From the NCBI GenBank assembly GCA_040507985.1, contig JBEVNR010000006.1:1-25132 (forward strand): a stretch of 25,132 bases of DNA, read 5' to 3'. The notes below the pieces were generated by a model that saw only the letters and a program-made list of their open reading frames with translations, was not told where the DNA came from and did not search any database. Below are positions 6,450 through 13,683 of the stretch, piece after piece (positions within the stretch are counted from its first letter, which is position 1; every line of letters starts with the position of its first letter). The translations under genes were made by a program, and so were the position numbers. The DNA comes from JBEVNR01 sp040507985 (GTDB lineage: Bacteria; Pseudomonadota; Alphaproteobacteria; Rickettsiales; UBA6187).

Positions 6450-7793
6450 TTAAGAACGCGTCGCGAGAACGACGAAGGGCGAGAGAGTGTTGCTGCCTTT
6501 AAACGGCGTGATTGCCGACCTGTTCATAGGCTGGCCGTTGACGCGGTAAATCATCCGGAAGGTTTGCTCCCCTTGTTCGAATTTTACGTGCATGGACGAG
6601 TCGAACTGAATGCCGTCCTTGTCGATCAACATGTATCGCGACAAATCCACCAGTGCGATATCGCCGACCGTGCCGACGCTTTCACAATATTCGACCTCAA
6701 TCACGGGACGTCCGAGCAACAACGGCTCCGCGTTTCCGCGAATGCCTGCCTCCAGATACATAGGGCGGTCGCCTAAGGTCAATAACTGCAACTGCGGGAT
6801 AACGTCCGTATTTACCAGCCAAACGGCTGATTTTTTCGATCTCGCCGGCATTCTTGCCCACATTTTTACGATATTGGCAAGCACGATCGTAGCGGCCGCC
6901 TGCCCGCTTTCCTTTGCGACCGTAATCAATGCCGGGCTGTTCATATAGCCCAGCGGCTTGTTCGATCCGTCGCCTTCAACGATGGCGTCTTCGGTGGAAA
7001 ACACCATTTCGTCGCGGAACGCGTCCTCCGCCAATCGGCTAAAGGCGGATGCGTCCTGCAGCAATTCGTCGGTGGCGTAGTAGAGTCCGAAGAGCTTCTT
7101 CAGCGTCATGTCGATCTGACGGAATTTCGGCTTGGCTCCCGTGCCCGCGTCGCCCTCGCCCTCCCAATACGCCCGCACCCCGCCGAAGCGGGAACCGTTC
7201 GCGCGGCTCGTCTCGTCCACCGCGTTGGCGATCAGGCGGTTGGAGTTGGAGCTGATCGGCACCTTATAGCACCGTGCCAAAATGTCGCCGACTTCAAACA
7301 TTTTCATCAAGATCGTCGACGCGAAATCCGACTGCACCAAAAACCCGCCGTCGCTGCCCACGCCCTCGCTCGCGCCGCTCACCGCCGCCTTTACTTGTTG
7401 AAGACGCTCGTCATAAATACGATTTCCCGTGACGGTTGCATTGTAAACGGCGATTAGCTGCTCGCCCAGATTGGCGAACGGTTTGATCCGGGGATTGCCG
7501 ACGGCGACGCGCAAGGAATTATTGCCACCGTTTGCGTCCGCAGCGGGACGGCGCAAACCCGCCGCCGTCTCCGCCTCGTCGCTATAGGTCGCGGCCGGTG
7601 AATTGCGCTCTTCCTCGACCAGTTTTTCCAGCCGCGAGATCTTGGCGTTCTCCGCTTGGATTTTCGCCTCAAGCGCGTCGAACTTCGCTTCCGCCTCCGC
7701 GCCCATCTCCGCGTCGCCCTCCGGCAGCAGCGCCTTGGCCTCCGCCACCAGCTCCGCCTTGCGTTTCTGCGCCGCGCGCAATTGCTTTAACAT
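6450..7793 (-). CDS. HK97-fold major capsid protein
   Basis: The 447-residue protein has the typical two parts. Residues 1-65 form a charged coiled coil (KRKAELVAEAKAL, KFDALEAKIQAENAKI), the scaffolding delta domain that a prohead protease removes. The shell domain follows from about residue 110, with GGFLVQSDFASTILMKMFEV, a central WEGEGDAGTGAKPKFRQIDM, the KKLFGLYYATDELLQDA helix region, the E-loop/A-domain block AIVEGDGSNKPLGYMNSPAL and the end LLLGRPVIEVEYC. The frame is intact. In this prophage the usual maturation protease is broken, so the delta domain may not be processed. Positioned upstream of the small capsid-associated gene. Confidence 0.95.
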   Translation of the reverse strand: MLKQLRAAQKRKAELVAEAKALLPEGDAEMGAEAEAKFDALEAKIQAENAKISRLEKLVEEERNSPAATYSDEAETAAGLRRPAADANGGNNSLRVAVGNPRIKPFANLGEQLIAVYNATVTGNRIYDERLQQVKAAVSGASEGVGSDGGFLVQSDFASTILMKMFEVGDILARCYKVPISSNSNRLIANAVDETSRANGSRFGGVRAYWEGEGDAGTGAKPKFRQIDMTLKKLFGLYYATDELLQDASAFSRLAEDAFRDEMVFSTEDAIVEGDGSNKPLGYMNSPALITVAKESGQAAATIVLANIVKMWARMPARSKKSAVWLVNTDVIPQLQLLTLGDRPMYLEAGIRGNAEPLLLGRPVIEVEYCESVGTVGDIALVDLSRYMLIDKDGIQFDSSMHVKFEQGEQTFRMIYRVNGQPMNRSAITPFKGSNTLSPFVVLATRS

Positions 7794-7950
7794 AGTTTAA
7801 TACCTTAATTTTATAATAGGTAGATTAAGCCATCGGCATGGCGACAAGCTTTTATGAGCTAAGGATAAAACGCCGAATTGGCAGGAGGAAGGGGCGCCTA
7901 ATGGGTATCCGCACGGTTTTTTTTAGAAAATTTTAACGAGGGGCAATGAC

Positions 7951-8487
7951 ATGGAAAATAAGTGCTACGTTTGCCGCAATGAGGCGAAAATAAAAGATGT
8001 TGCGGGAGGGATAGATTCAAAAGAAATTATTTGCCCGCGATGCGGTACATATTGGATCATGAAGACTTTATGGGTTGCTCCCAAAAACGCGATTGAGGAT
8101 GAAAAACGTCATATCGTATCAGGATATTGTCGCGAAAAAAATGAGGATGGATATATTCCTAAATTTGACAACGATAACATTTTAGAAATACAAAAAATAA
8201 AAAAACCTCGTGTCGAAGAGAAAAAGAATAAATTATTTTTAGCCTTAAACAAGGACATATATAGCATGGATTTTCTCAGAAAAGAGAACGACATCTATGA
8301 TCTAAAATATCAGGCTATTTCATACTCAAAAAGCGAAGAAGAATATAAAATATTGCTAAATATAATTTTCCAAGAAGAAAAGTTAATTCAAATTAATCCT
8401 AGAAAATCGTGGGGCAATCATACAACATCTTATTATTGCTTAGCTCCGAAAGGATTAATGCTTTTAGATAGTTTAGAAAATGATTAA
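7951..8487 (+). CDS. Zinc-ribbon protein of unknown function, inserted cargo gene
   Basis: This 178-residue protein lies on the opposite strand to the late operon, between the capsid and protease genes, and is far more AT-rich than they are. Residues 5-34 hold a zinc ribbon, C-Y-V-C then C-P-R-C-G-T-Y-W, the C-x2-C...C-x2-C-G-x-Y form found at the start of various bacterial defence and phage cargo proteins. The middle is Lys/Glu-rich, and the end (TTSYYCLAPKGLMLLDSL) resembles the last strand and helix of a winged-helix domain. GAGG lies about 8 bases before ATG 7951. Its stop codon overlaps the protease stop on the other strand (shared TTAA). Function is unknown; a sensor or DNA/RNA-binding role is only a guess. 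Confidence 0.75.
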   Translation: MENKCYVCRNEAKIKDVAGGIDSKEIICPRCGTYWIMKTLWVAPKNAIEDEKRHIVSGYCREKNEDGYIPKFDNDNILEIQKIKKPRVEEKKNKLFLALNKDIYSMDFLRKENDIYDLKYQAISYSKSEEEYKILLNIIFQEEKLIQINPRKSWGNHTTSYYCLAPKGLMLLDSLEND

Positions 8488-8972
8488 GCGCCGGCCAACG
8501 CCAGCCGCCTTGCGCGGGTCGCGCCGCCGCCCCGCATCAGGTCGCGCACGGCGCTTTCGGTGCTGCCGATGCCGTCGGCCAGCCCTTCCGCCACCGCCTT
8601 CGCGCCCGGCAAGTAGCGGCCTTCGCCGTAGCCGTTTTTAACGTCCGAAGCCTTCACGCCGCGCCCGCGCGCTACGGCGCTTACGAACATGCCGTAAAAA
8701 TAATCGACGTTCGCCTATATGGCGGCGCGGGCTTCCTCCGTAAGCGGCTCGAACGGGTTGCCTTCGGTCTTGTATTTTCCGGCGGATATCAGCGTGGTTT
8801 TAATGCCGATGTTTTTTTCGTATTCGGAGGCGTCGATATGGGCGACGTACACGCCGACGCTGCCCGCGCCCGACGAATTCGATACGACGATTTCATCCGC
8901 CTGCGACGCAAGGTAATAGGCCGCGCTGGCCGCCATGCCGCTCGACACGGCCACGATTTTATAAAAATGCGA
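8484..8972 (-). pseudogene. S49-family (SppA-like) prohead protease, broken
   Basis: Only the C-terminal half of an S49 peptidase is present. The frame enters with K-I-V-A-V-S-S-G-M-A-A-S-A-A-Y-Y, which includes the catalytic serine region, continues through SGAGSVGVYVAHIDASEYEK and the lysine-containing ISAGKYKTEGNPFEPLTEEARAAI, then meets an in-frame TAG at 8715-8717. After it the same frame goes on with ANVDYFYGMFVSAVARGRGV to TAA 8484. The TAG stands where relatives commonly have Gln, so a CAG to TAG change is likely. The N-terminal half is missing, replaced by the Cys-rich cargo gene and a palindrome. TAG is a normal stop elsewhere in this window, so recoding is unlikely. Confidence 0.85.
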
Positions 8973-9013
8973 AATCCGTTTAAATTCTTGAAATTCAAGC
9001 GTTTAAACGGATT
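8973..9013. repeat. 41-base near-perfect palindrome at the cargo/protease junction
   Basis: The two 20-base arms (8973-8992 and 8994-9013) pair except for two central mismatches, around a one-base centre. The outer 12 bases, AATCCGTTTAAA, and the inner CTTGAA/TTCAAG pair perfectly. On the minus strand it lies after the Cys-rich gene and is followed by CGCATTTTTAT, so it could act as that gene's terminator. It could also be a small palindromic mobile element or the scar of the recombination that removed half of the protease gene. The pairing is seen directly; the function is inferred. Confidence 0.7.
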
Positions 9014-9076
9014 CCACATGCGCGATCTTTGCCTGAAAAACGGCGGTTTGTTGTCATGAAATCCTAAAAGGCGCGC

Positions 9077-9655
9077 TTAGTTGGGCGCGCCGGAGTTGTT
9101 TGTGCGAAAGGGAAGGACGTTTTGCGTTTCCTTGTCCGCATCATCCCATTCTTTATCGGCTTTATGTCGCTCAAGCGTTTCGTTCATTTGGCGGAAAAAT
9201 TCCGTTTGTTCCGGAGAATTTTTTGACGTGATCTTATCCGTTGAGGTGAATACCCATGTGGTGAGTTCTTCCGGCACGTCCTTAAAATTTTTTTGGTAGC
9301 ATGTGCCGTGGATGACGAGGGAAGTACAATCCTGCTCAGGTTTTTTCGTATGATTATTCTTACAATCGTTGCAAGCGTAGCTATATCCGAAATCGTGTTT
9401 ACCGCATGCGTAGATCGACCTCATATCGCGATACACCAGATTCACTTGATTGTTTTTATTATTATTCAATCGAAAACCGCAGATTCCGCATATTGCATTG
9501 GCATGGGATCTCACCTCTTCTTCAAAGCCGATGAACGTAGTTATAAGCTTCTTAGAACCGATATATGCGCGAGTATAACCGTCTGAAGTTGTTGATACCG
9601 CAATATTTCCATCAGAATATTTTAAAATAAGATGGCAGTTGTCGGGGGGGGACAT
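9077..9655 (-). CDS. Cysteine-rich protein of unknown function, inserted cargo gene
   Basis: The 192-residue protein is AT-rich compared with the phage genes around it. It has a cysteine/histidine cluster in the middle: C-G-I-C-G near residue 57, single Cys near 84, H-D near 87, C-N-D-C near 96-99, then C-T and C-Y-Q near 110-120. This suggests one or two structural zinc sites. The C-terminus is Glu/Asp/Lys-rich and probably helical (FFRQMNETLERHKADKEWDD). The start is ATG 9655, next to a run of seven C; no clear Shine-Dalgarno site is seen. A consensus sigma-70 promoter lies about 75 bases upstream and a palindrome follows the gene, the layout of an independently expressed cargo unit. I do not recognise the family. 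Confidence 0.7.
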   Translation of the reverse strand: MSPPDNCHLILKYSDGNIAVSTTSDGYTRAYIGSKKLITTFIGFEEEVRSHANAICGICGFRLNNNKNNQVNLVYRDMRSIYACGKHDFGYSYACNDCKNNHTKKPEQDCTSLVIHGTCYQKNFKDVPEELTTWVFTSTDKITSKNSPEQTEFFRQMNETLERHKADKEWDDADKETQNVLPFRTNNSGAPN

Positions 9656-9732
9656 TTTGAATTTAATTCAGATAAAAATCAAGAATCTAAGGGATGCCTA
9701 GCTTGAGAATAATAGCGTATGTATGTGCTTTA

Positions 9733-9762
9733 ATTATATATGAATTCTTCCGTATATGTCAA
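9733..9762 (-). promoter_or_regulatory. Consensus sigma-70 promoter of the Cys-rich cargo gene
   Basis: On the minus strand TTGACA (9757-9762) and TATAAT (9733-9738) are both perfect consensus hexamers with an 18-base spacer. Transcription would start about 70 bases before ATG 9655. The -35 box overlaps the stop codon that now ends the truncated portal frame, so the promoter sits exactly at the left junction of the foreign segment. Confidence 0.75.
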
Positions 9763-10518
9763 ATAAAAACAGCCGTGCTGTGGGCGTTTTGTATGCCGGA
9801 ATGCCGCGCGAGCCACGATTTCCGTAAATTGTCCATCGCCTGGTCGCTGAGGGTCTTGCCTATGGGAGCTTCCAAGACGAGGGAGGGCGTGGCGTCCTGC
9901 GAAAAATACCGCGCGCCGAACGACTCCATCACCAGCGCGAGGCCGATGGCGTCGCCCGCAAACAAGGTCGGCGCCGCGCCCTCGACGCCGCCCCACGAAA
10001 ACCCCGGAACGTGCAGCATTTCGTCCTGCAGCAGCACGCGCTCCGCCGCCGCGCCGTACGGACGGACTTAGGTAAGCGCACGTTGCCGCTCGCCGACGTC
10101 TCCACCCGCACCGGATCCGGGCGGATCGGCAGCAGTTCCGCCACTTCGCCGCGCGCGTCGCGCACGATCTCGGCGTAGGCGTTGCCGTACAGCGCCCCGA
10201 AGGCGACGGCCATCTCCCAAAATTCCGTCGCTCATCTGACGGCGGTTGGGCTGCAACCCGACGATACGAGAGAGCGGATGGTCGTAGGCCTTGCGGCGCT
10301 CGTGCTCTTTGGCGCGCTCGAAAATGTGGCGCAGCAGAGGCGCGATGGTGCGGCTTGGGCGCCATGACGGCGGCGTAACAGGCCGAGGCCTTCAGGGCGG
10401 TTTCGGGCGTGACCCGCACCCCCGATTGCGACATTGAGCCGACGAGGGAGTACCGGTAATCGTCGTAGGGCGCGGGGCGCGCGGCCTCTTCCGCCTTGGC
10501 AAACAATGAAAAAAACAT
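9759..10518 (-). pseudogene. Portal protein, truncated and frameshifted
   Basis: The gene starts at ATG 10518 (MFFSLFAKAEEAARP, DDYRYSLVGSMSQSGVRVTP, ALKASACYAAVM) and its similarity to HK97-type portal proteins continues through three different frames: I-A-P-L-L-R-H-I-F-E-R-A-K-E-H, RRKAYDHPLSRIVGLQPNR, then F-W-E-M-A-V-A-F-G-A-L-Y-G-N-A-Y-A-E-I, then AERVLLQDEMLHVPGFSWGG through DAIGLALVMESFGARYF. Frame changes lie near 10340-10366, 10211-10231 and 10061-10080. The similarity stops at about S-G-I-Q-N-A-H-S-T-A-V, roughly 250 of an expected 400 residues, where AT-rich cargo begins. The portal is the DNA entry ring and packaging motor dock, so this copy should not package DNA. Confidence 0.88.
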
Positions 10519-10692
10519 CTATCCGCCTCCCTTGCGCAAGCCCGCTGCGGCGGAGGCAAGGCACAACAGCCCGCCGACTCCCAGAAACATATGGACGGGC
10601 GAAACCAGCCACAGCCCATAGCCGAGCATGCCCAGCCCGGCCAAGCCTATAAGGTCGATAATGATGGTTCTTGCGCTCACAGCCTTAAGCAT
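10519..10692 (-). CDS. Small two-helix membrane protein between terL and portal
   Basis: A 57-residue frame runs from ATG 10692 (or GTG 10680 with AGGC just before it) to TAG 10519-10521, which directly abuts the portal ATG. The product has two hydrophobic stretches, IIIDLIGLAGLGMLGYGLWL and HMFLGVGGLLCLASAAAGL, separated by a short V-S-P turn, and a basic tail (RKGGG). Small membrane proteins of this kind often lie between terL and portal genes in alphaproteobacterial HK97-type prophages. The gene is intact although the portal gene next to it is not. Function is unknown. Confidence 0.65.
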   Translation of the reverse strand: MLKAVSARTIIIDLIGLAGLGMLGYGLWLVSPVHMFLGVGGLLCLASAAAGLRKGGG

Positions 10693-10800
10693 AAGGCCGG
10701 AGAAAGGGGGGAGGAAGGGAGAAGGATTTTTTTCTTTTTTTTAAAAAAGTCCAAAATCAAAAATCTTTTTTTCACTCCTCGCCGGGTGTAACGCCAAGAG

Positions 10801-11049
10801 CTATCTGTTAATATTACTTAACGCGGCCTGTTCTCTGGGATTAAGCGTTCTTGATCCGGTATTTTTTGCTGTTTTTAAATCCTTCATATAGGAGGCTAAG
10901 CGCGCTATGTGTTCTTTATCGCTCTCTCTTGTCCGTTTTGGCACAAGATTTACAGCCAATGCCTCAAACTCCTCTTGCAGTCTTTTTACTTCAGGCGTAT
11001 TGGCAGTTCTTCGGGTTTCTTCCATGTCGGCAGAAAATCCAGCGAGCAA
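10801..11049 (-). CDS. Small AT-rich hypothetical protein after terL, possibly a fragment
   Basis: The frame gives 82 residues from a TTG at 11049; an internal ATG at about 11022 gives about 73. It is open upstream as far as 11131 without an ATG or GTG, so the gene may be the C-terminal remnant of a longer one. The sequence is soluble, helical and charged (TPEVKRLQEEFEALAVNLVP, SDKEHIARLASYMKDLKTAK), with no cysteine or membrane segment. The segment 10693-11120 is much richer in A/T and homopolymers than the late genes on either side, consistent with inserted cargo. The remaining noncoding part holds T-rich runs near 10727-10775. Confidence 0.45.
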   Translation of the reverse strand: MLAGFSADMEETRRTANTPEVKRLQEEFEALAVNLVPKRTRESDKEHIARLASYMKDLKTAKNTGSRTLNPREQAALSNINR

Positions 11050-11120
11050 TGAAAAATAAGCAGTAAGAAAAAATTCTTCTTTAAGGTATTTTTTTATTTC
11101 ATAACTCGTTTTTAATTTTT

Positions 11121-12812
11121 TTACAACGTCCTAATCCCCCTCGTTTCATAGACGCTTGGGTCGGGCGCGCCGTCGCCGTAGAGGGCGCGGGCGAGGGCGA
11201 TGAGGAGGGCGACGACGCCGTCTATCTTGTTCTCCGGGCGGTCTTTGTTCGGCCATATGTTTTCTTTTTTATCCACGTGGGCGACGACGTTGCTCACCAT
11301 CCACGTCATGACGGGGCAGCCGTTATGGCGGAACTTGCCGCTGAGGACGAGGGCTTCCAGCTGCTTCATCGGCTCCGAAAGGTTTTGCACGGTCTGGCGC
11401 ACCTCCGTCATCTCTATGCGCTCCTTCGCCAAGTCCTGCGCGAGCTGCGTCGCCTGCCACGGATCGTACCCCACGTCGACGACGCGGAACGCCTTCGCGT
11501 CGGCCAATATCCCCTCCTTTATCTCGTCGTAGTCGATGACGTTGCCGGGCGCAAGGGTGAAGCGGCCTTCCTCCGCCCACGCCGCGTAATGCGCCATGGC
11601 GTCGTGGGCGCGCTCCTCCACCGCGTCCTCCGGCAGGTAATATTGCCCGAAGTAATAATACACGCCGTCCCGCTCGAACAGCCGCGCCTTGGCGGCCACG
11701 TCCTTCTTGCTCGCCAAGTCCAGCCCGATATGGCACGGCATGCCAAAAAAATCGATGATTTTTAACGACGGGTCGGCGCAGGCCTTCCATTTCCGCATGT
11801 CCATCCACGCCGTGTCCGCCTTGCACCATATGTTGAGGTGCTTTGTCTTAAAGTTGATTTGCGATTGCGGGCTTCGCCTCGCCTTGGTCTGGGCGTTTTT
11901 AAGGTATTCGGGATCGATCGCCACGCCGTAATTGGGGTTGGCCTTGCGCAGCGCCTCCTCGCCCGTCCAGTCGTCCCCGTCGTCGATCGTGTAAATAATC
12001 CCGAAAAACGTCTCGTCCTCAAACACGCCTTCCAGAATCCGCGTCAGATACTCCCGCTGCTCGTAGCACACGCCCTTTATGTCCGTGCCGGCGGTGGTGA
12101 TGACGGATATCAGGGGTTGCTCCCGCGCCCCCATGCCGTCCTTGATGACGTCGAACACCGCCCGCGTCCTGTGCGCGTGCAGCTCGTCGATGCTCGCGAA
12201 GTGCGGGTTAAGCCCGTCGAGGTTGTTCGCCTCGCTGGAGACGGGCTTGCAGACCGCGTCCGTCTTGGCGACGTGGATCGCATCCGCCCGCACGACGACG
12301 CAAGCCGACTGCCGCAGCTTCGGCCTCTTCCGCGCCATGGCCTGCGCCACGCCGAAGACGATCTTCGCCTGGTCGCGCGTGGTGGCCGCGCTGTAGCACT
12401 CCGCGCCGCCCTCGCCGTCGTGGGTGGCCATAAAGAGCATGTCGGAGGCCGACAGGGTGCTTTTGCCGTTCTTGCGCGGCACCTCGACGTAGGACGTGCG
12501 GAAGCGGCGCCGCCCGTCCGATTTTCTCACCCAGCCGTATTTATTGCATTCGATAAAGAGCTGCCAGGGTTGCAGCGCGATGTCCTGCCCCGCCTTCGCG
12601 CCCTTGACGTGCGGCAGCATTTGCTTGTATTTGCAGACGCGTTCGGCCTTCGCGCGGTCAAAGCGGTAGGGGAAGGCCGCGCCCTTGGCCTCCTCCAGAT
12701 CATTTAGGTGCCGCTCGCAGGCGAGGCGCACCCATTTGCAGGCAAGGATTTTCCCGTCCCGCACGCGGCGGGCGTAGTCGTTGGCCGCGTTGACGCCCGG
12801 GAATATCGCCAT
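11121..12812 (-). CDS. terL: Terminase large subunit (TerL)
   Basis: The 563-residue, full-length protein belongs to the Terminase_1 type. The ATPase domain has a Walker A-like P-R-K-N-G-K-S-T (residues 112-119), a Walker B-type A-S-I-D-E (206-210) followed by L-H-A-H, and a coupling motif V-I-T-T-A-G (238-243). The RNase H-like nuclease domain shows its acidic residues in H-I-G-L-D-L-A-S (Asp365), V-G-Y-D-P-W-Q-A (Asp450) and N-K-I-D-G-V-V-A (Asp531). It cuts concatemeric phage DNA and pumps it into the prohead through the portal. The frame is intact, unlike that of its partner, the portal. The gene follows terS by 6 bases. Confidence 0.96.
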   Translation of the reverse strand: MAIFPGVNAANDYARRVRDGKILACKWVRLACERHLNDLEEAKGAAFPYRFDRAKAERVCKYKQMLPHVKGAKAGQDIALQPWQLFIECNKYGWVRKSDGRRRFRTSYVEVPRKNGKSTLSASDMLFMATHDGEGGAECYSAATTRDQAKIVFGVAQAMARKRPKLRQSACVVVRADAIHVAKTDAVCKPVSSEANNLDGLNPHFASIDELHAHRTRAVFDVIKDGMGAREQPLISVITTAGTDIKGVCYEQREYLTRILEGVFEDETFFGIIYTIDDGDDWTGEEALRKANPNYGVAIDPEYLKNAQTKARRSPQSQINFKTKHLNIWCKADTAWMDMRKWKACADPSLKIIDFFGMPCHIGLDLASKKDVAAKARLFERDGVYYYFGQYYLPEDAVEERAHDAMAHYAAWAEEGRFTLAPGNVIDYDEIKEGILADAKAFRVVDVGYDPWQATQLAQDLAKERIEMTEVRQTVQNLSEPMKQLEALVLSGKFRHNGCPVMTWMVSNVVAHVDKKENIWPNKDRPENKIDGVVALLIALARALYGDGAPDPSVYETRGIRTL

Positions 12813-12818
12813 GCATCC

Positions 12819-13247
12819 CTACAGCCCGTCGAACGCGTTCGGCTCGTCCACCTCGCCGGCCTTCGCGAACATGGCGGGGTTCTCGGATTGCAGCCGCGCC
12901 CGGTCGGCGGGCGCCAAGCCGAACAAGGCGAGGAATTTATGCATGCGCGCCGCCGCCTTGTCCTTGACGGCCAGCAGCATGTTGTAATAGGCGCCGCCTT
13001 CCGCCGACTCGCACACGAGCGGTTGGCCTCCCTCCGCCATTTGGCGCGACGCCACGCAAAAAATGTCGTAGGCGTCGCAATAAAGCAGCAGCGCCGTCCT
13101 GTCCAGCGCCTCGACGTTCAGCATCGCGCACATGCGTTGCCACTCCTCCCTGCCGTCCCTGCCCAGATAGTCCGGCGACGGCAGGGACGGCGCGCCCGGC
13201 CGCTTTTTGCCTAAATTCACCTTCGGTTTCGTGCCGCGTTTTCCCAT
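12819..13247 (-). CDS. terS: Terminase small subunit, P27 family
   Basis: The start is ATG 13247 (M-G-K-R-G-T-K-P-K-V-N); a longer frame upstream gives only a low-complexity leader. The 142-residue protein matches the P27-type small terminase layout: a basic start with RGTKPKVNLGKKRPGAPSLP, then L-G-R-D-G-R-E-E-W-Q-R-M, a helical ALDRTALLLYCDAYDIF region, and a C-terminus with ARMHKFLALFGLAPADRARL. It recognises phage DNA for packaging. It lies upstream of terL in the same transcription unit and downstream of the HNH gene, the common P27/HK97 order. Confidence 0.92.
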   Translation of the reverse strand: MGKRGTKPKVNLGKKRPGAPSLPSPDYLGRDGREEWQRMCAMLNVEALDRTALLLYCDAYDIFCVASRQMAEGGQPLVCESAEGGAYYNMLLAVKDKAAARMHKFLALFGLAPADRARLQSENPAMFAKAGEVDEPNAFDGL

Positions 13248-13362
13248 ATGCCTGAAATCCTTAATGTTAGCGTTACCCCCACCCCCCTCTAAAACCCGTC
13301 CCGACGCCAAAAAGACTTGGCCGCCGGTCTAGGGGGCGGAGGCGGCAGAGATTTGATCCCCC

Positions 13363-13683
13363 CTACCCCCGCGCGTCGCGCCCCAGCGTCTTGCGGTCGT
13401 GGCAGGGTTTGCAGAGAGGCTGCCAGTTGGAGACGTCCCAAAACGCCGCCATGTCGCCCTTGTGGGGGACGACGTGGTCGACGATGTCCGCTTGCCTCAC
13501 CTCGCCGCGCCGTTCGCACTCCCGGCACAGCGGGTGCGCTGCAAGGTACGCCGCGCGTTCCTTCCTCCATCGGTGGCCGTAGCCGCGCGAGGCCGCGCTG
13601 CCGCGCCGCTTTTCCGTTTCCCTTATGGTAGACGAATGCCTCCCCGCGTAGGAAGGGCGGTGGCGCCTAGGCTGTGTCGGCAT
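13363..13683 (-). CDS. HNH endonuclease of the packaging module
   Basis: ATG 13683 gives 106 residues. The HNH fold is clear: A-Y-L-A-A-H-P-L-C-R-E-C near residue 50, D-I-V-D-H-V-V-P-H-K-G-D carrying the first His, then F-W-D-V-S-N-W-Q-P-L-C-K-P-C-H-D-R-K-T with Asn and the final His and the second Cys pair for zinc. HNH proteins next to TerS/TerL assist DNA cleavage at packaging in HK97-like phages. Its start lies inside the last 17 bases of the integrase gene, so the two are translationally linked. A noncoding 13250-13362 separates it from terS. Confidence 0.92.
   Translation of the reverse strand: MPTQPRRHRPSYAGRHSSTIRETEKRRGSAASRGYGHRWRKERAAYLAAHPLCRECERRGEVRQADIVDHVVPHKGDMAAFWDVSNWQPLCKPCHDRKTLGRDARG

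Noticed and set aside
11838..12707. Long plus-strand open frame opposite terL
   Set aside because: It is Arg/Leu/Val-rich with no motif and lies wholly inside the well-supported TerL gene.
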